DNA of 64,000 bases from Archangium lansingense (GCF_026626635.1 NZ_JAPNKA010000001.1:13084001-13148000), one strand, 5' to 3'; counted from the stretch's first letter, positions 48,792 to 57,592 are shown. A program made the numbers and translations. Notes: generated from the sequence alone by a model not told the origin.

Positions 48792-51700
48792 TCAACTGGC
48801 GGCGCGCTGGAGTTCCTCAAGGATGGCCGGAAGTTGAGCGTGGTCGCTGTAGGGAATGACCCGGACGTTGTACTCGCGCTCGTAGCGGTCGCGGTCGTTG
48901 TCGCTCGGATCCTTCAGGAGCGCGTAGTGGCGGCGGGCCGCGGACTTGAATGCATCCGCGTTCCACTTCAGCACCAGGTCCAGGTCCAGCGGGTCATTCA
49001 TCCCATAGCCAATGAACAGGAACGTGTACCCCTGGAGCAGGTGGCCAAGGACTGCCCGGTAGGACGGGTTGGAGCGGACCTCGTGGTACTCGCGCTCGGT
49101 CATGACCACGGTGTCATGACGCTCCGCCGTCCCATGGACCTTGAGCAGGACCTGGCGTCCAGACTCCAGGTCGTTGAGCGCGAGGTCTGATTCCTTCCAT
49201 GTATAGGGTTGCCTGTGTTGCGTCTCCTGGAGACGCTCGAGGAGCCCGTCATAGTTGGTGGTCAGGATGGCGCGCACACCGAGCCGCGCCACGGCCTGAT
49301 GCGCTGAACCCGGGGCCGCATCCGAGGGACGGAAGATGTCGTTAAGGGCCTTCTGGTAGTCGCGATCGAGGGCGGCACGCAGGGAGCCGAGGTCCGCGAG
49401 CATGACCTCGAGGCGCATGCGGCCGGTGAACAGGCCACGCCGGGCCTGAATGACCGGCTCGTCGAGCGAGCCCAGGCGCTCACAGGCATCGAGCAACCTG
49501 TGGGGAAGCTGCAACCACGTGGGGAAGTTGCCCTTGACGTCGCGGCCGAGCGAGAGACCGGAGCCAATGAACAAGGCGAGCGAGTGTGCGCGGTAAGCAT
49601 CAAGAACGGGCTTCGGGAAAGGAACGCTCATGGTGGGTCCAGGCGCAGGCGTATTCGTGTGAGACGGGCTCGTGCTGTGAACACTAGGCTCCATTTCAAG
49701 AATCCAGACGTTTCCGAGTACGTCCCCCGCGCAGATAACCGCATCCGTTGAAGCAACACAAAGAAAGGCACCAGCACCGTAGAGCGTGTGCAGACATCGT
49801 CCCGATTCGATGTCCCACACCTTCACCGTCTTGTCAGCAGATGCCGACACCACGCGCATCCCATCTAGCGTCACTGCACACCCCCTCACCCCTCCACCAT
49901 GGCCCTTCAAGGTAGCCAGCTCGCGCCCCGTCCCCAACTCCCACACCTTCAGGGTCCAATCGTCGGATGCCGATACCACGCGACTTCCGTCCGGAGTCAC
50001 CGCGCAGCTCCTCACCAGCGCTTCGTGGCCTTTCAGTGTGACCAGCTCTCGTCCAGTCTCTACCTCCCACACCTTCAACGTCTCATCGTCGGACGCTGAC
50101 ACCACGTGTCTCCCGTCTGGAGTTACTACACAACCACTCACCCAGCTCTGGTGTCCCTTCAGGATGACCAGATTCCGTCCAATCCCCACGTCCCACACCT
50201 TCAGCGTCTTATCGTCAGATGCCGATACCATTCGGCGGCCGTCCGGGGTCACCGCACAACTCCGGACCCGCGCCCTGTGGCCTACTCGCGAGAACAGTTC
50301 CCGTCCCGTCGCCGCATCCCAAACCTTTAGCGTCCCATCGTCGGATGCCGACACCACGCGCCGCCCATCTGGCGTTACTGCGCAGCCCCACACTTTGTCC
50401 TTGTGGCCCTTCAGGGTGGACAGTTCCCGTCCCGTCGCTGCATCCCAAACCTTCAGCGTCCCATCGTCGGATGCCGACACCACGCGCCGTCCATCCGGCA
50501 TCATCGCGCAGCTCCTTACCCTATCCCCATGGCCCAGCAGGGAGCCCAGATCCATCCCCGTATCCACTCCCCACACCCGCAAGGTCCTGTCCCAGGACGC
50601 CGACACCACACGCAGTCCGTCGGGCGTCATCGCGCATCCACTCACCAATCCCCCGTGGCCTCTCAGCACAGCCAACTCCCGCCCTGTCTCCAGTTCCCAC
50701 ACCTTCAGTGATCTATCGAAGGAGACCGACACCACGCGCCGCCCATCCGGCATGACGACGCATCCCCACACGCCTTCCTCATGGCCCTTCAGGGAGACCA
50801 GTTCCCTCCCCGTCCTCAACTCCCACACCTTCAGTGTCTTATCGGCAGAAGCTGACACCACGCACCGCCCATCCGGCGTCACCGAACATCCCTTTACTGC
50901 ACGCCCATGGCCTTGGAAGGTGGCCAGTGCCCTCCCTGTCTCCACCTCCCACACTTTCAACGTCCTATCGTCAGACGCCGATATCACGCACTGTCCATCT
51001 GGCGTCACCGTGCAACACCTTACCGCGCGCCTATGGCCCTCTAGGGTGAACAGTTCGGTTCCCGTCGCCACGTCCCACATCTTCAACATTGAATCGACAG
51101 AAGCCGACACCAAGCGCCTTCCGTCCGGTGTGACTGCACAAGCAGTCACCGAGGCCCCGTGACCGACCAAGGTGGCCAGTTCTCGCCCCGTCTCCAATTC
51201 CCACACCTTCAGCGTTCCATCTTCGGACGCAGATACCACGCGACGCCCATCCGGCATCACCGCACAGCCAGTCACCACACCATCGTGGCCCTCCAGCGTG
51301 ACCAACTCCCGCCCCGTCTCCAACTCCCACACCTTCAACGTCTTATCGGCAGATGCCGACACTACGCATCGCCCGTCCGGCGTCACCGCACAGCTATTAA
51401 CAGGAGCGCCATGACCCTCCAGCGTTCGTTCATTCCCCTCTGCTTTCACGGGATGACGTAAGCGGAGCGCGGGCAGCAACCCATCTGGAAAGCACAGTGT
51501 CTTTTCAATCCGCGTTTCAGTCCACCCGGAGGAGCGCAGCTGATTGTAGACAAGCAGGGACAGGGACTCTGGCTCTGTCCTCAAGCGATGCGACTCTGCC
51601 TGGACAGCACGGTGAAGGGCTCTCGGAAGCTCCCGCAGGTTCTCGGGGCCCTCCACCGCCGCATTCATCAAAGCATCCTCAAGCGAGAGGACTCCGGCCA

Positions 51701-52958
51701 CCCGGCACTTCTCCTCAAGGTAACCCAAGTTCATGTAGAGCCCGCGCGCCTGCTCCCACTTGCCTGCCTTCAGCCAGTGCGTCACGCCATGACGCAAGGC
51801 ATAGCTCCAGCGAAAGCCACGCTCGGACGTCTCCACTGGCCACCGGCACAACTGCTCCGCCAATCGCCGGTGCTCTCCCCGCTCCCGCTCGTGGCCGAGC
51901 TTCGACAGGATGAAGCTGCGGAAGGACTCATGGAAGGGACGCCAAGCCTTCTCGCGCCCCTCGTACGCCGTTTCCTCTAGGAGGAACGAGCGCGCCACGC
52001 GCAGGAATCGCTCGCCGTCCGAGTCCTTCCAGTGGGCCACCGCCGCCAACACCGACAACGGCAGGGCCTCACGAGCCACGGCCACCACCCACAGCCCCTC
52101 GCGAGCTACCTCGCGAAGCTGCTCTGGCAACTGCTGGATTCGCCCCCAGCTCTCATCCAGTAGCGCTTCCAGTCCTCGCGGCAGAAGTTCGGCCCGCCGC
52201 TTCTCCACGGGCTGCTCGTGCAGCCACTCCGCCAACTTCACCGTGTAGAGCACGTTGCCTTCGGCCCGCTGCACGACCTCTCTCACGAAGGCCGGAGTCA
52301 GTGGTGGCACGAACCAGGGTGCCACGTGCTCCCAATACTGGTGCACCACGTTCTTGTTCGAGCCCGCCCACCGCTCGCCATCCAGGTCGAGGGTGCGAAC
52401 GGCCTCCAATCCTTCCAACCAGCTCAGGTACGGGTACGTGGGCCGCGAGGCACACAGCACCTTCACTCCGGGTGGCAATACGTGCGGCAGGAAGCGCTTC
52501 AGTGGATTGGAGCCGTCCGAGTCCCCCTCGACCTCGTCGAGACCATCCACCACCAGCACCAACCGGTCATTTCGTGGCTTCAGCTCCTTGTCCGAAACCC
52601 GCTGCAACAACTCCCGCAGACGCGATTCAGGCCGGGCATCCGGCTCGGCCAGCGCGGGGTACAGCCGCTCCACCTGCGCCGCCAGGTTGCGCTTGATCAC
52701 CTCGGGCCGGTCCCAGTCCTCCACGCCACGCCGCAAGAAGTGGTGCGGCGGCACCGGCAACCCCGCGTCCTCACGCCGCTTCAGCCACTCGGCCAGCAGC
52801 GCGCTCTTGCCCATCCCCGGCCCACCCTTGACCAGCACCCACCCGCGCGATGGACCGCCCAGCACGAGCGCATCCAGCTCGGCCATCACGTCCTCTCGCC
52901 CGAGCAGTTCCTCGTGGCGCCCCCGCTCCGACTGGAAGTCGATGATGTCGCTTGCCAT
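48792..52958 (-). CDS. STAND NTPase - 14x WD40 - SIR2 NADase fusion (candidate defence protein)
   Basis: A 1388-residue protein. Residues ~15-330 are a NACHT/STAND-type NTPase: Walker A GGPGMGKS (45-52), Walker B LVLVVDGLDE (133-142) and a winged-helix region; ~330-500 are helical. Residues ~507-1095 are 13 very regular 42-residue WD40 units (GH ... CAVTPDGRRVVSASDD-TLKVW) plus one degenerate unit, enough for two seven-blade propellers. After a Ser/Thr/Pro linker, residues ~1110-1388 are a SIR2-type domain: FIGSGLS (from G1132), LTTNYDGLL (N1235), LLKVHGT (H1275) and FLFIGYGMNDPLD. STAND proteins oligomerise on sensing a trigger, and SIR2 domains of this type deplete NAD+. An abortive-infection or kin-conflict role is inferred. 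Putting the effector at the C-terminus is unusual. Confidence 0.9.
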   Translation of the reverse strand: MASDIIDFQSERGRHEELLGREDVMAELDALVLGGPSRGWVLVKGGPGMGKSALLAEWLKRREDAGLPVPPHHFLRRGVEDWDRPEVIKRNLAAQVERLYPALAEPDARPESRLRELLQRVSDKELKPRNDRLVLVVDGLDEVEGDSDGSNPLKRFLPHVLPPGVKVLCASRPTYPYLSWLEGLEAVRTLDLDGERWAGSNKNVVHQYWEHVAPWFVPPLTPAFVREVVQRAEGNVLYTVKLAEWLHEQPVEKRRAELLPRGLEALLDESWGRIQQLPEQLREVAREGLWVVAVAREALPLSVLAAVAHWKDSDGERFLRVARSFLLEETAYEGREKAWRPFHESFRSFILSKLGHERERGEHRRLAEQLCRWPVETSERGFRWSYALRHGVTHWLKAGKWEQARGLYMNLGYLEEKCRVAGVLSLEDALMNAAVEGPENLRELPRALHRAVQAESHRLRTEPESLSLLVYNQLRSSGWTETRIEKTLCFPDGLLPALRLRHPVKAEGNERTLEGHGAPVNSCAVTPDGRCVVSASADKTLKVWELETGRELVTLEGHDGVVTGCAVMPDGRRVVSASEDGTLKVWELETGRELATLVGHGASVTACAVTPDGRRLVSASVDSMLKMWDVATGTELFTLEGHRRAVRCCTVTPDGQCVISASDDRTLKVWEVETGRALATFQGHGRAVKGCSVTPDGRCVVSASADKTLKVWELRTGRELVSLKGHEEGVWGCVVMPDGRRVVSVSFDRSLKVWELETGRELAVLRGHGGLVSGCAMTPDGLRVVSASWDRTLRVWGVDTGMDLGSLLGHGDRVRSCAMMPDGRRVVSASDDGTLKVWDAATGRELSTLKGHKDKVWGCAVTPDGRRVVSASDDGTLKVWDAATGRELFSRVGHRARVRSCAVTPDGRRMVSASDDKTLKVWDVGIGRNLVILKGHQSWVSGCVVTPDGRHVVSASDDETLKVWEVETGRELVTLKGHEALVRSCAVTPDGSRVVSASDDWTLKVWELGTGRELATLKGHGGGVRGCAVTLDGMRVVSASADKTVKVWDIESGRCLHTLYGAGAFLCVASTDAVICAGDVLGNVWILEMEPSVHSTSPSHTNTPAPGPTMSVPFPKPVLDAYRAHSLALFIGSGLSLGRDVKGNFPTWLQLPHRLLDACERLGSLDEPVIQARRGLFTGRMRLEVMLADLGSLRAALDRDYQKALNDIFRPSDAAPGSAHQAVARLGVRAILTTNYDGLLERLQETQHRQPYTWKESDLALNDLESGRQVLLKVHGTAERHDTVVMTEREYHEVRSNPSYRAVLGHLLQGYTFLFIGYGMNDPLDLDLVLKWNADAFKSAARRHYALLKDPSDNDRDRYEREYNVRVIPYSDHAQLPAILEELQRAAS
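49700..51437 (-). repeat. DNA tandem repeat encoding WD40 units (126-bp period)
   Basis: About 14 units of 126 bp code the WD40 blades. Many share long identical stretches, and neighbouring units 8 and 9 (around 50330-50520) are nearly identical, which indicates recent amplification or gene conversion. The phase equals 42 codons, so copy-number change would keep the reading frame. Confidence 0.85.
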
Positions 52959-53001
52959 GCCCGCCCGGCATGGTACCAGAGCGCCCCCTCAACTTCGTGG
53001 G

Positions 53002-53622
53002 ATGCCCTCGATGATGCCCCTCCGCGTCAGGGCAGGTGCCTACACGCTCCTGCCCCTCATGCTCCTGGCGTGCAGCAGCCCTCGCCCTGTCCCCTTCGAG
53101 CGTTTCCAGCCTCCTCAGGACCGGCTCCTGGTCATTCGCGATACCGCGGATGAGGCCCAGGCGGTGACCTGGCAGACCGCATCGGAACTCGACCGGGCGC
53201 TGCTCGATCAAGCGCTCGTCCGGGCACGGGAGTCAGGGCCCGTGGTTCTCACCGCTCGCCGTCCCAGGGACTGCGACCAGGAGCAAATCGAGTGCTTCCG
53301 GCGCTGCTGGAAGAGGAAGCCTCCGTCTCCCATCGAGCGCGGTAGCCCGAGCCATTATTCGCACTGCCAGAATACGTGCCGTGAAGCGTATGAGGATTGC
53401 CTCAAGCTGAAAGAGCTTCACGCCCTGGAGTTCACGGCAATGAATGAAGCCATTGACTGGCTGAAGCGCCATCGCCAGGAACTACTGGTGGGAACCATCG
53501 TCACAGCGGCTGGGGTCACCTTCGTCGTCATCTCCGTCAGTGCCGGGGCCTTGGTCCTTGCCCCGCTGGTGCTCATGACTCAATCGGCAGGCGCGCCAGA
53601 AGGCGCCGTGTGTGGGGAATGA
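53002..53622 (+). CDS. Cys-motif lipoprotein with membrane segment, toxin-like context
   Basis: A 206-residue protein with a lipoprotein signal (YTLLPLMLLACSS, lipobox LLAC). The middle has a Cys-rich helical pair, CDQEQIECFRRCWKRK and HYSHCQNTCREAYEDC, and the C-terminus a hydrophobic stretch (LLVGTIVTAAGVTFVVISVS) rich in Gly, Ala and Val. Myxobacterial polymorphic-toxin lipoproteins often carry a similar C-x-x-x-C-W / C-x-x-x-C-R region ahead of a variable toxin; here no separate toxin domain follows. It is back to back with the STAND-WD40-SIR2 gene (43 bases apart) and overlaps the next gene by four bases. Confidence 0.6.
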   Translation: MPSMMPLRVRAGAYTLLPLMLLACSSPRPVPFERFQPPQDRLLVIRDTADEAQAVTWQTASELDRALLDQALVRARESGPVVLTARRPRDCDQEQIECFRRCWKRKPPSPIERGSPSHYSHCQNTCREAYEDCLKLKELHALEFTAMNEAIDWLKRHRQELLVGTIVTAAGVTFVVISVSAGALVLAPLVLMTQSAGAPEGAVCGE

Positions 53623-54005
53623 ATATGAGTTCCAAGATGGAAGACCTCCTGAACTCCCTCGAAGCGCTGGCCGGACAACACGCCAGCGAGCCTGAAGCCG
53701 TGGCCACCATCGAAACCGCTGCCAAGGCGATCCACTTCCTTCAGCACGTCGGCCGATTGAAGGACTTCTGGGAGTACGCCAGGGTCTTCAACACTGAAGC
53801 AGCATGGCCGAAGCCCCTGCGCTCCTTCGGCACCCGGGACGAGGCACTGGCCTGGCTGCGAGCCCAAGCGACCGTCCCCTACGAAACGGTCATCGCGGTG
53901 GCAGGCGCTCTCCACAACGTCACACGCATGCGCGACGGTGAGTGGATCTTCATCCGCATTCCTTCCCGCGAGGAGTTGGACGCAATGGAGGACACGGAGG
54001 AGTGA
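53619..54005 (+). CDS. Small soluble protein, paralogue of the 15373-15795 product
   Basis: The ATG at 53619 overlaps the lipoprotein stop (ATGA); an ATG two codons on is an alternative. The 128-residue product starts with a helical region (MEDLLNSLEALAGQHAS) and continues with WEYARVFNTEAAWPKPLRS, FGTRDEALAWLRAQA and IPSREELDAME, which align with the protein at 15373-15795. Its coupling to a lipoprotein with toxin-like features, and the paralogue's place beside a SitA/SitI-like pair, suggest an immunity or chaperone-like role. Confidence 0.7.
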   Translation: MNMSSKMEDLLNSLEALAGQHASEPEAVATIETAAKAIHFLQHVGRLKDFWEYARVFNTEAAWPKPLRSFGTRDEALAWLRAQATVPYETVIAVAGALHNVTRMRDGEWIFIRIPSREELDAMEDTEE

Positions 54006-54021
54006 GCATCCCTTCAAGGCA

Positions 54022-54606
54022 TCAGGGCCCGGGCGCTGGCGTGGGCCCGGGAGCCCAGAGCCGCCCCAGGTCCAGCGGCTCGGCGTCGAACGGCTCGGCA
54101 CGGACCACCGCCTCTCCTCCGTAGCGGGCCAGCCGCCAGCCTCGCGCTCCTCGCCGGTAGACCTCCAGCGTGTGCGCCTGCGGATCCATCAGCCATGCGT
54201 GGCTCACGCCCTCCTGATGGTAGAGCCACAGCTTGCGCCCCCGGTCCAATGCAGCCGTGGAGGGGGAGAGCACCTCGCACACCCAATCCGGCGCCAGGTC
54301 GAAGAAGGGGTCATTCCGCTCAATCAACCCCGGTGCCCGTTCGTAGCGCCAGCCCGCCAGGTCCGGCACCAGCACCTGCCGGCCAAAGTGCAGTTCCGGC
54401 TCGTCCACGAACCACCAGCCTCCCGGCCCTCGTCTCCCTACGCCGAAGCGAACCCCCAGCTCCACTCCGAGCTCCGAAGCCACCCACGCGTGCCATTTCG
54501 CCGGCCGGGGCAGGGCCCACAGCTCGTCGTCGATGATCTCCCCCACCCACCCCGGCGGTAACGCCTCGATGTCCTCGTAGGTGGCTGGACGCTTTCCCCT
54601 GCCCAT
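54022..54606 (-). CDS. Uma2-family putative nuclease-fold protein
   Basis: A 194-residue protein with a strong GGGAGGAG site before the ATG. Full Uma2 pattern: TYEDIEALPPGWVGEIIDDE, PRPAKWHAWVASELGVELG, LVPDLAGWRYERAPG, LAPDWVCEVLSPSTAALDRG and YHQEGVSHAWLMDPQAHTLE, ending in RAEPFDAEPLDLGRLW. The Glu and Asp positions expected for a PD-(D/E)XK site are kept. It is a second copy of the family at 32971-33537 and lies at the edge of the candidate conflict island. Confidence 0.85.
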   Translation of the reverse strand: MGRGKRPATYEDIEALPPGWVGEIIDDELWALPRPAKWHAWVASELGVELGVRFGVGRRGPGGWWFVDEPELHFGRQVLVPDLAGWRYERAPGLIERNDPFFDLAPDWVCEVLSPSTAALDRGRKLWLYHQEGVSHAWLMDPQAHTLEVYRRGARGWRLARYGGEAVVRAEPFDAEPLDLGRLWAPGPTPAPGP

Positions 54607-54690
54607 TTACAACTCCTCCCGCAGGCCTTCCCGCCTGACTGCTCACATCCTACAGGAAGGTCTGACGGGAGAGGTAGTGTCCGCCTCCTC

Positions 54691-55674
54691 TCAGCGTGCC
54701 GCGCGAGCCAGCCCCGCCACGCCCAGCACCACGCCGCCTGCCAGCATGACGAGGCCCGCCGTCGCCGACAGGCGCTTCCACAGCGGCGTCGGGGGCACGG
54801 GTCCATACGGGCCCACGCCCTGCACCATCGGCCGGAAGAGGTTGCCCTCGGGCCGGTCGATGGGCTCGTCCCGCATCTGCATCCGCGCCCCGAACCGACC
54901 CATCAGCGCCTTGCCCAACTTCGGCAGGAGCGTGTTCACCCACAAGAGCAGCCGGCCGCCGAGGAACACCGGCACCACCGTCCGCCCCGGCCACCGCGCG
55001 CACCGCACCACCGCTCGCGCCGCCACGTCCGGGTCATATGTCGGGGGCACCGGCTTGGGCGCCAGGCCAAACATCGTCGGCGCATGGGCAAACATGTTCG
55101 TCGCCACCGAGGGCACCATCACGTTGGACACCTGGATGCCCGTGCCCACCAGTTCCATCTCCAGACACTTCGCCCAGCCGAGCGTCGCGTGCTTGCTCGC
55201 GCTGTACGCCGCCAGCAGCGGCGCCGAGCTCCTGGACAGCATCGACTGCACGTTGAGGATGTGCCCGCTGCCTCGCTCCTTGAAGTGTGGCAGCACCGCC
55301 CGCGCGAAGCGCATGAAGCCAAACACGTTGACGTCGAAGGTGCGCGTGAGGTGCTCCCACGGCAGCTCGCTGAAGAGGCCGTAGGACTGCACCCCCGCGT
55401 CGTTCACCAGCAGGTCCACTCGGCCGTAGTGCGTCAGGCACTCGCGCACCACCTGCTCCACGTCCTCCTGCACCGTCACGTCTCCGGGCACCGAGATGCA
55501 CTCCACGCCCTTCTCTTGCAGCTCGTGGCGCAGCTTCTCCAGCGCCTCCACCCGGCGCGCGGTGATGCACAGCTTCACCCCCGCCTCGCCCAGCCGCACC
55601 GCCGTCTGCCACCCCACCCCGCTCGACGCCCCCGTCACGATGGCGACCTTGCCCCTCAGGTCCTGGCGAGCCAT
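54691..55674 (-). CDS. Short-chain dehydrogenase/reductase with C-terminal membrane segment
   Basis: The ATG at 55674 (MARQDLRGKVAIVTGASSGV) has GGGGAGAGG upstream; product 327 residues. Rossmann motif TGASSGVG, NDAGV (in place of NNAG), Ser in HILNVQSMLSRSS and the catalytic YSASK are present, giving an SDR of the classical type. A ~80-residue extension ends in a hydrophobic helix (ATAGLVMLAGGVVLGVAGLA) that would anchor it in the membrane. Substrate unknown; lipid or steroid-like molecules would fit the anchor. Confidence 0.9.
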   Translation of the reverse strand: MARQDLRGKVAIVTGASSGVGWQTAVRLGEAGVKLCITARRVEALEKLRHELQEKGVECISVPGDVTVQEDVEQVVRECLTHYGRVDLLVNDAGVQSYGLFSELPWEHLTRTFDVNVFGFMRFARAVLPHFKERGSGHILNVQSMLSRSSAPLLAAYSASKHATLGWAKCLEMELVGTGIQVSNVMVPSVATNMFAHAPTMFGLAPKPVPPTYDPDVAARAVVRCARWPGRTVVPVFLGGRLLLWVNTLLPKLGKALMGRFGARMQMRDEPIDRPEGNLFRPMVQGVGPYGPVPPTPLWKRLSATAGLVMLAGGVVLGVAGLARAAR

Positions 55675-55897
55675 GTCCTCTCCCCTGTCTCTCCGGCCCC
55701 TCGGCGGGCCTCGCTCGAGCAGCACTCCCACTGGGAGGATGGGAATTCTCGCCCCCTTCGCGCAGCCAAGCCCCCCTCGTCTCCCGCCTGCCCGCCCGGG
55801 TGCCTTGGTGCCGGACGACCTCTTACGTCCACTGGTGAACGCAATCCGGTGTCATTTTCCTCGCAGTCCCATCAGGTCGGGTGAAGCTGCACAACCT

Positions 55898-57331
55898 ATG
55901 AGCTCGACGCTCGATGCCATCGTGGTGGGCGCGGGCCCTAATGGGCTCGCCGCCGCCATCTCCCTGGCACGCGCGGGCCGCTCGGTGCGGGTCTTCGAGG
56001 CAGGCCCCACTCCCGGCGGTGGCGCGCGCTCGGCCGAGCTCACCCTCCCCGGCTTCGTCCACGACGTCTGCTCCGCCATCCACCCGCTCGCCGCCGCCTC
56101 ACCCTTCTTCCGCCAGCTCCCGCTCGATGCCCATGGTCTCGAGTGGGTTCACCCCGAGGCCCCCCTCGCCCACCCGCTGGAGAATGGCACCGCCGCCGTC
56201 CTCGAGCGCTCCCTCGAGGCCACAGCCCAGGGGCTCGGCCCCGACGCCGAGCGGTACGTGAAGTGGATGCGCCCCATGGTGCGTGCCTTCGACGACGTCA
56301 TGGCGCAAATGGCCGACCCGCTGCGCATCCCCCGCCGGCCCCTGCGCCTCGCCCGCTTCGGCCTGCGCGCCCTGCGGCCCGCGCACTCGCTCGCCTCGCA
56401 CGCCTTTCAGGGGCCTTTGGCGCGAGCCCTCTTCGCTGGCTCCGCCGCGCACTCCTTCTCCGCGCTGGAGAAGCCCTTCACCTCTGCCTTTGGGATTCTC
56501 CTGCTCGCCTCCGGCCACGCCGTGGGCTGGCCCTTCCCTCGCGGTGGCACGCAGAAGCTCGTGGACTCGCTCGTCAGCTACCTGCGTGCGCTCGGCGGCG
56601 ACGTGGTGACGAGCCACCGCGTGCACAACGTGGATGAGCTGCCCCGCTCGCGCGCCGTGCTGCTCGACGTGACACCCAAGCAGTTGCTGAAGCTGGCCGG
56701 CCATCGGCTGCCTCCGTCCTACGTGGAGAAGCTCCAGCGCTTCCGCTACGGGCCCGGCGTCTTCAAGGTGGACTGGGCCCTCTCCGGCCCCATTCCGTGG
56801 CGCGCGAGCGCGTGTGCCCGCGCCGGCACCGTGCACCTCGGAGGCACGCTGGAGGAGATTTCAGCCAGCGAAGCCGCCGTCTCGCGCGGGGAGATTCCCG
56901 AGCGGCCCTATGTACTGCTCGCCCAGCACACGCTCTTCGACGACAGCCGCGCCCCCGCCGGCCAGCACACCGGCTGGGCCTACTGCCACGTGCCCAACGG
57001 CTCCACCGAGGACATGACGGAGCGCATCGAGGCCCAGGTGGAGCGCGCCGCCCCCGGCTTCCGCGAGCGCATCCTCGCCCGGCACACGCGCTCGCCCGCG
57101 CAATACGAGGTCTACAACGCCAACTTCATCGGCGGGGACATCTCCGGCGGCTCGCTGGAGGGCCTGCAACTATTCGCGCGTCCCATGGCGCGACTCGTCC
57201 CATACGCCACGCCGGATCCACGCCTCTACCTGTGCTCGGCCTCCACGCCTCCGGGGCCTGGCGTGCACGGACTCTGCGGATTCCTAGCTGCCCGGGCACT
57301 GCTCGCCAGCGAGGTCTGGCGCAAAGGCTGA
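55898..57331 (+). CDS. Phytoene-desaturase-type FAD-dependent oxidoreductase
   Basis: The ATG at 55898 (MSSTLDAIVVGAGPNGLAAA) gives 477 residues. The dinucleotide-binding motif GAGPNGLAAAISLARAG and the following EAGPTPGGGARSAELT match the CrtI/PYROXD2-like amine-oxidoreductase superfamily, with the C-terminal FAD part YLCSASTPPGPGVHGLCGF. CrtI members desaturate carotenoids; this subgroup is often of unknown substrate. It is not beside other carotenoid genes, so a carotenoid role is not shown. Confidence 0.85.
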   Translation: MSSTLDAIVVGAGPNGLAAAISLARAGRSVRVFEAGPTPGGGARSAELTLPGFVHDVCSAIHPLAAASPFFRQLPLDAHGLEWVHPEAPLAHPLENGTAAVLERSLEATAQGLGPDAERYVKWMRPMVRAFDDVMAQMADPLRIPRRPLRLARFGLRALRPAHSLASHAFQGPLARALFAGSAAHSFSALEKPFTSAFGILLLASGHAVGWPFPRGGTQKLVDSLVSYLRALGGDVVTSHRVHNVDELPRSRAVLLDVTPKQLLKLAGHRLPPSYVEKLQRFRYGPGVFKVDWALSGPIPWRASACARAGTVHLGGTLEEISASEAAVSRGEIPERPYVLLAQHTLFDDSRAPAGQHTGWAYCHVPNGSTEDMTERIEAQVERAAPGFRERILARHTRSPAQYEVYNANFIGGDISGGSLEGLQLFARPMARLVPYATPDPRLYLCSASTPPGPGVHGLCGFLAARALLASEVWRKG

Positions 57332-57505
57332 CGGGCCTCGCCCTCAGGTGGCCGGGCGCGTGGAGCCCGACATCGTCGGCGCCCGCTTCAACATGTAGAG
57401 CGCGGCACCACGTCCGCCGGGCCGAACTGGAATCCCTTCCCCGTCAGCCGCGCCGCCACGAGGGCCCCGAGAACCCGGGCCGTTCCACCGCGGGGCGCCG
57501 GGCCT
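57332..57505. other. Non-coding gap, possible minus-strand gene debris
   Basis: No complete gene is seen. A short minus-strand reading around 57415-57500 gives protein-like codons (ALVAARLTGKGFQFGPADVV) and may be the end of a lost gene, but it is too short to call. Confidence 0.3.
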
Positions 57506-57554
57506 TCCCAGGTTTTTTCTCTTTTTTTGGGATGACCGGGAATTCGGGCCCTCT
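57506..57554 (+). promoter_or_regulatory. Shared upstream element, copy A
   Basis: This segment runs TTCCCAGGTTTT, a T-rich tract, TTTTTTTGGGATGAC, a variable 9-10 bases and CGGGCCCTC, ending 38 bases before the ATG of the first M23-like gene. The same layout recurs at 58874-58920. Its conservation in otherwise unrelated flanks points to a promoter or operator. Confidence 0.65.
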
Positions 57555-57592
57555 TCCTTGATGGAGACCCATGACTTCAGAAGGGAAGAACA

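Noticed and set aside
49780..51440. CRISPR-like array of regularly spaced repeats
   Set aside because: The 126-base period is in frame with 42-residue WD40 units inside an open reading frame; there are no short repeats with unrelated spacers.
53002..53622. Calling the lipoprotein a SitA-type toxin
   Set aside because: The lipobox and Cys region fit the style, but no C-terminal toxin domain or double-CXXCG partner is present.
57410..57500. Minus-strand gene end in the gap before the M23-like locus
   Set aside because: Only ~28 protein-like codons without start or supporting context; reported only as possible debris.
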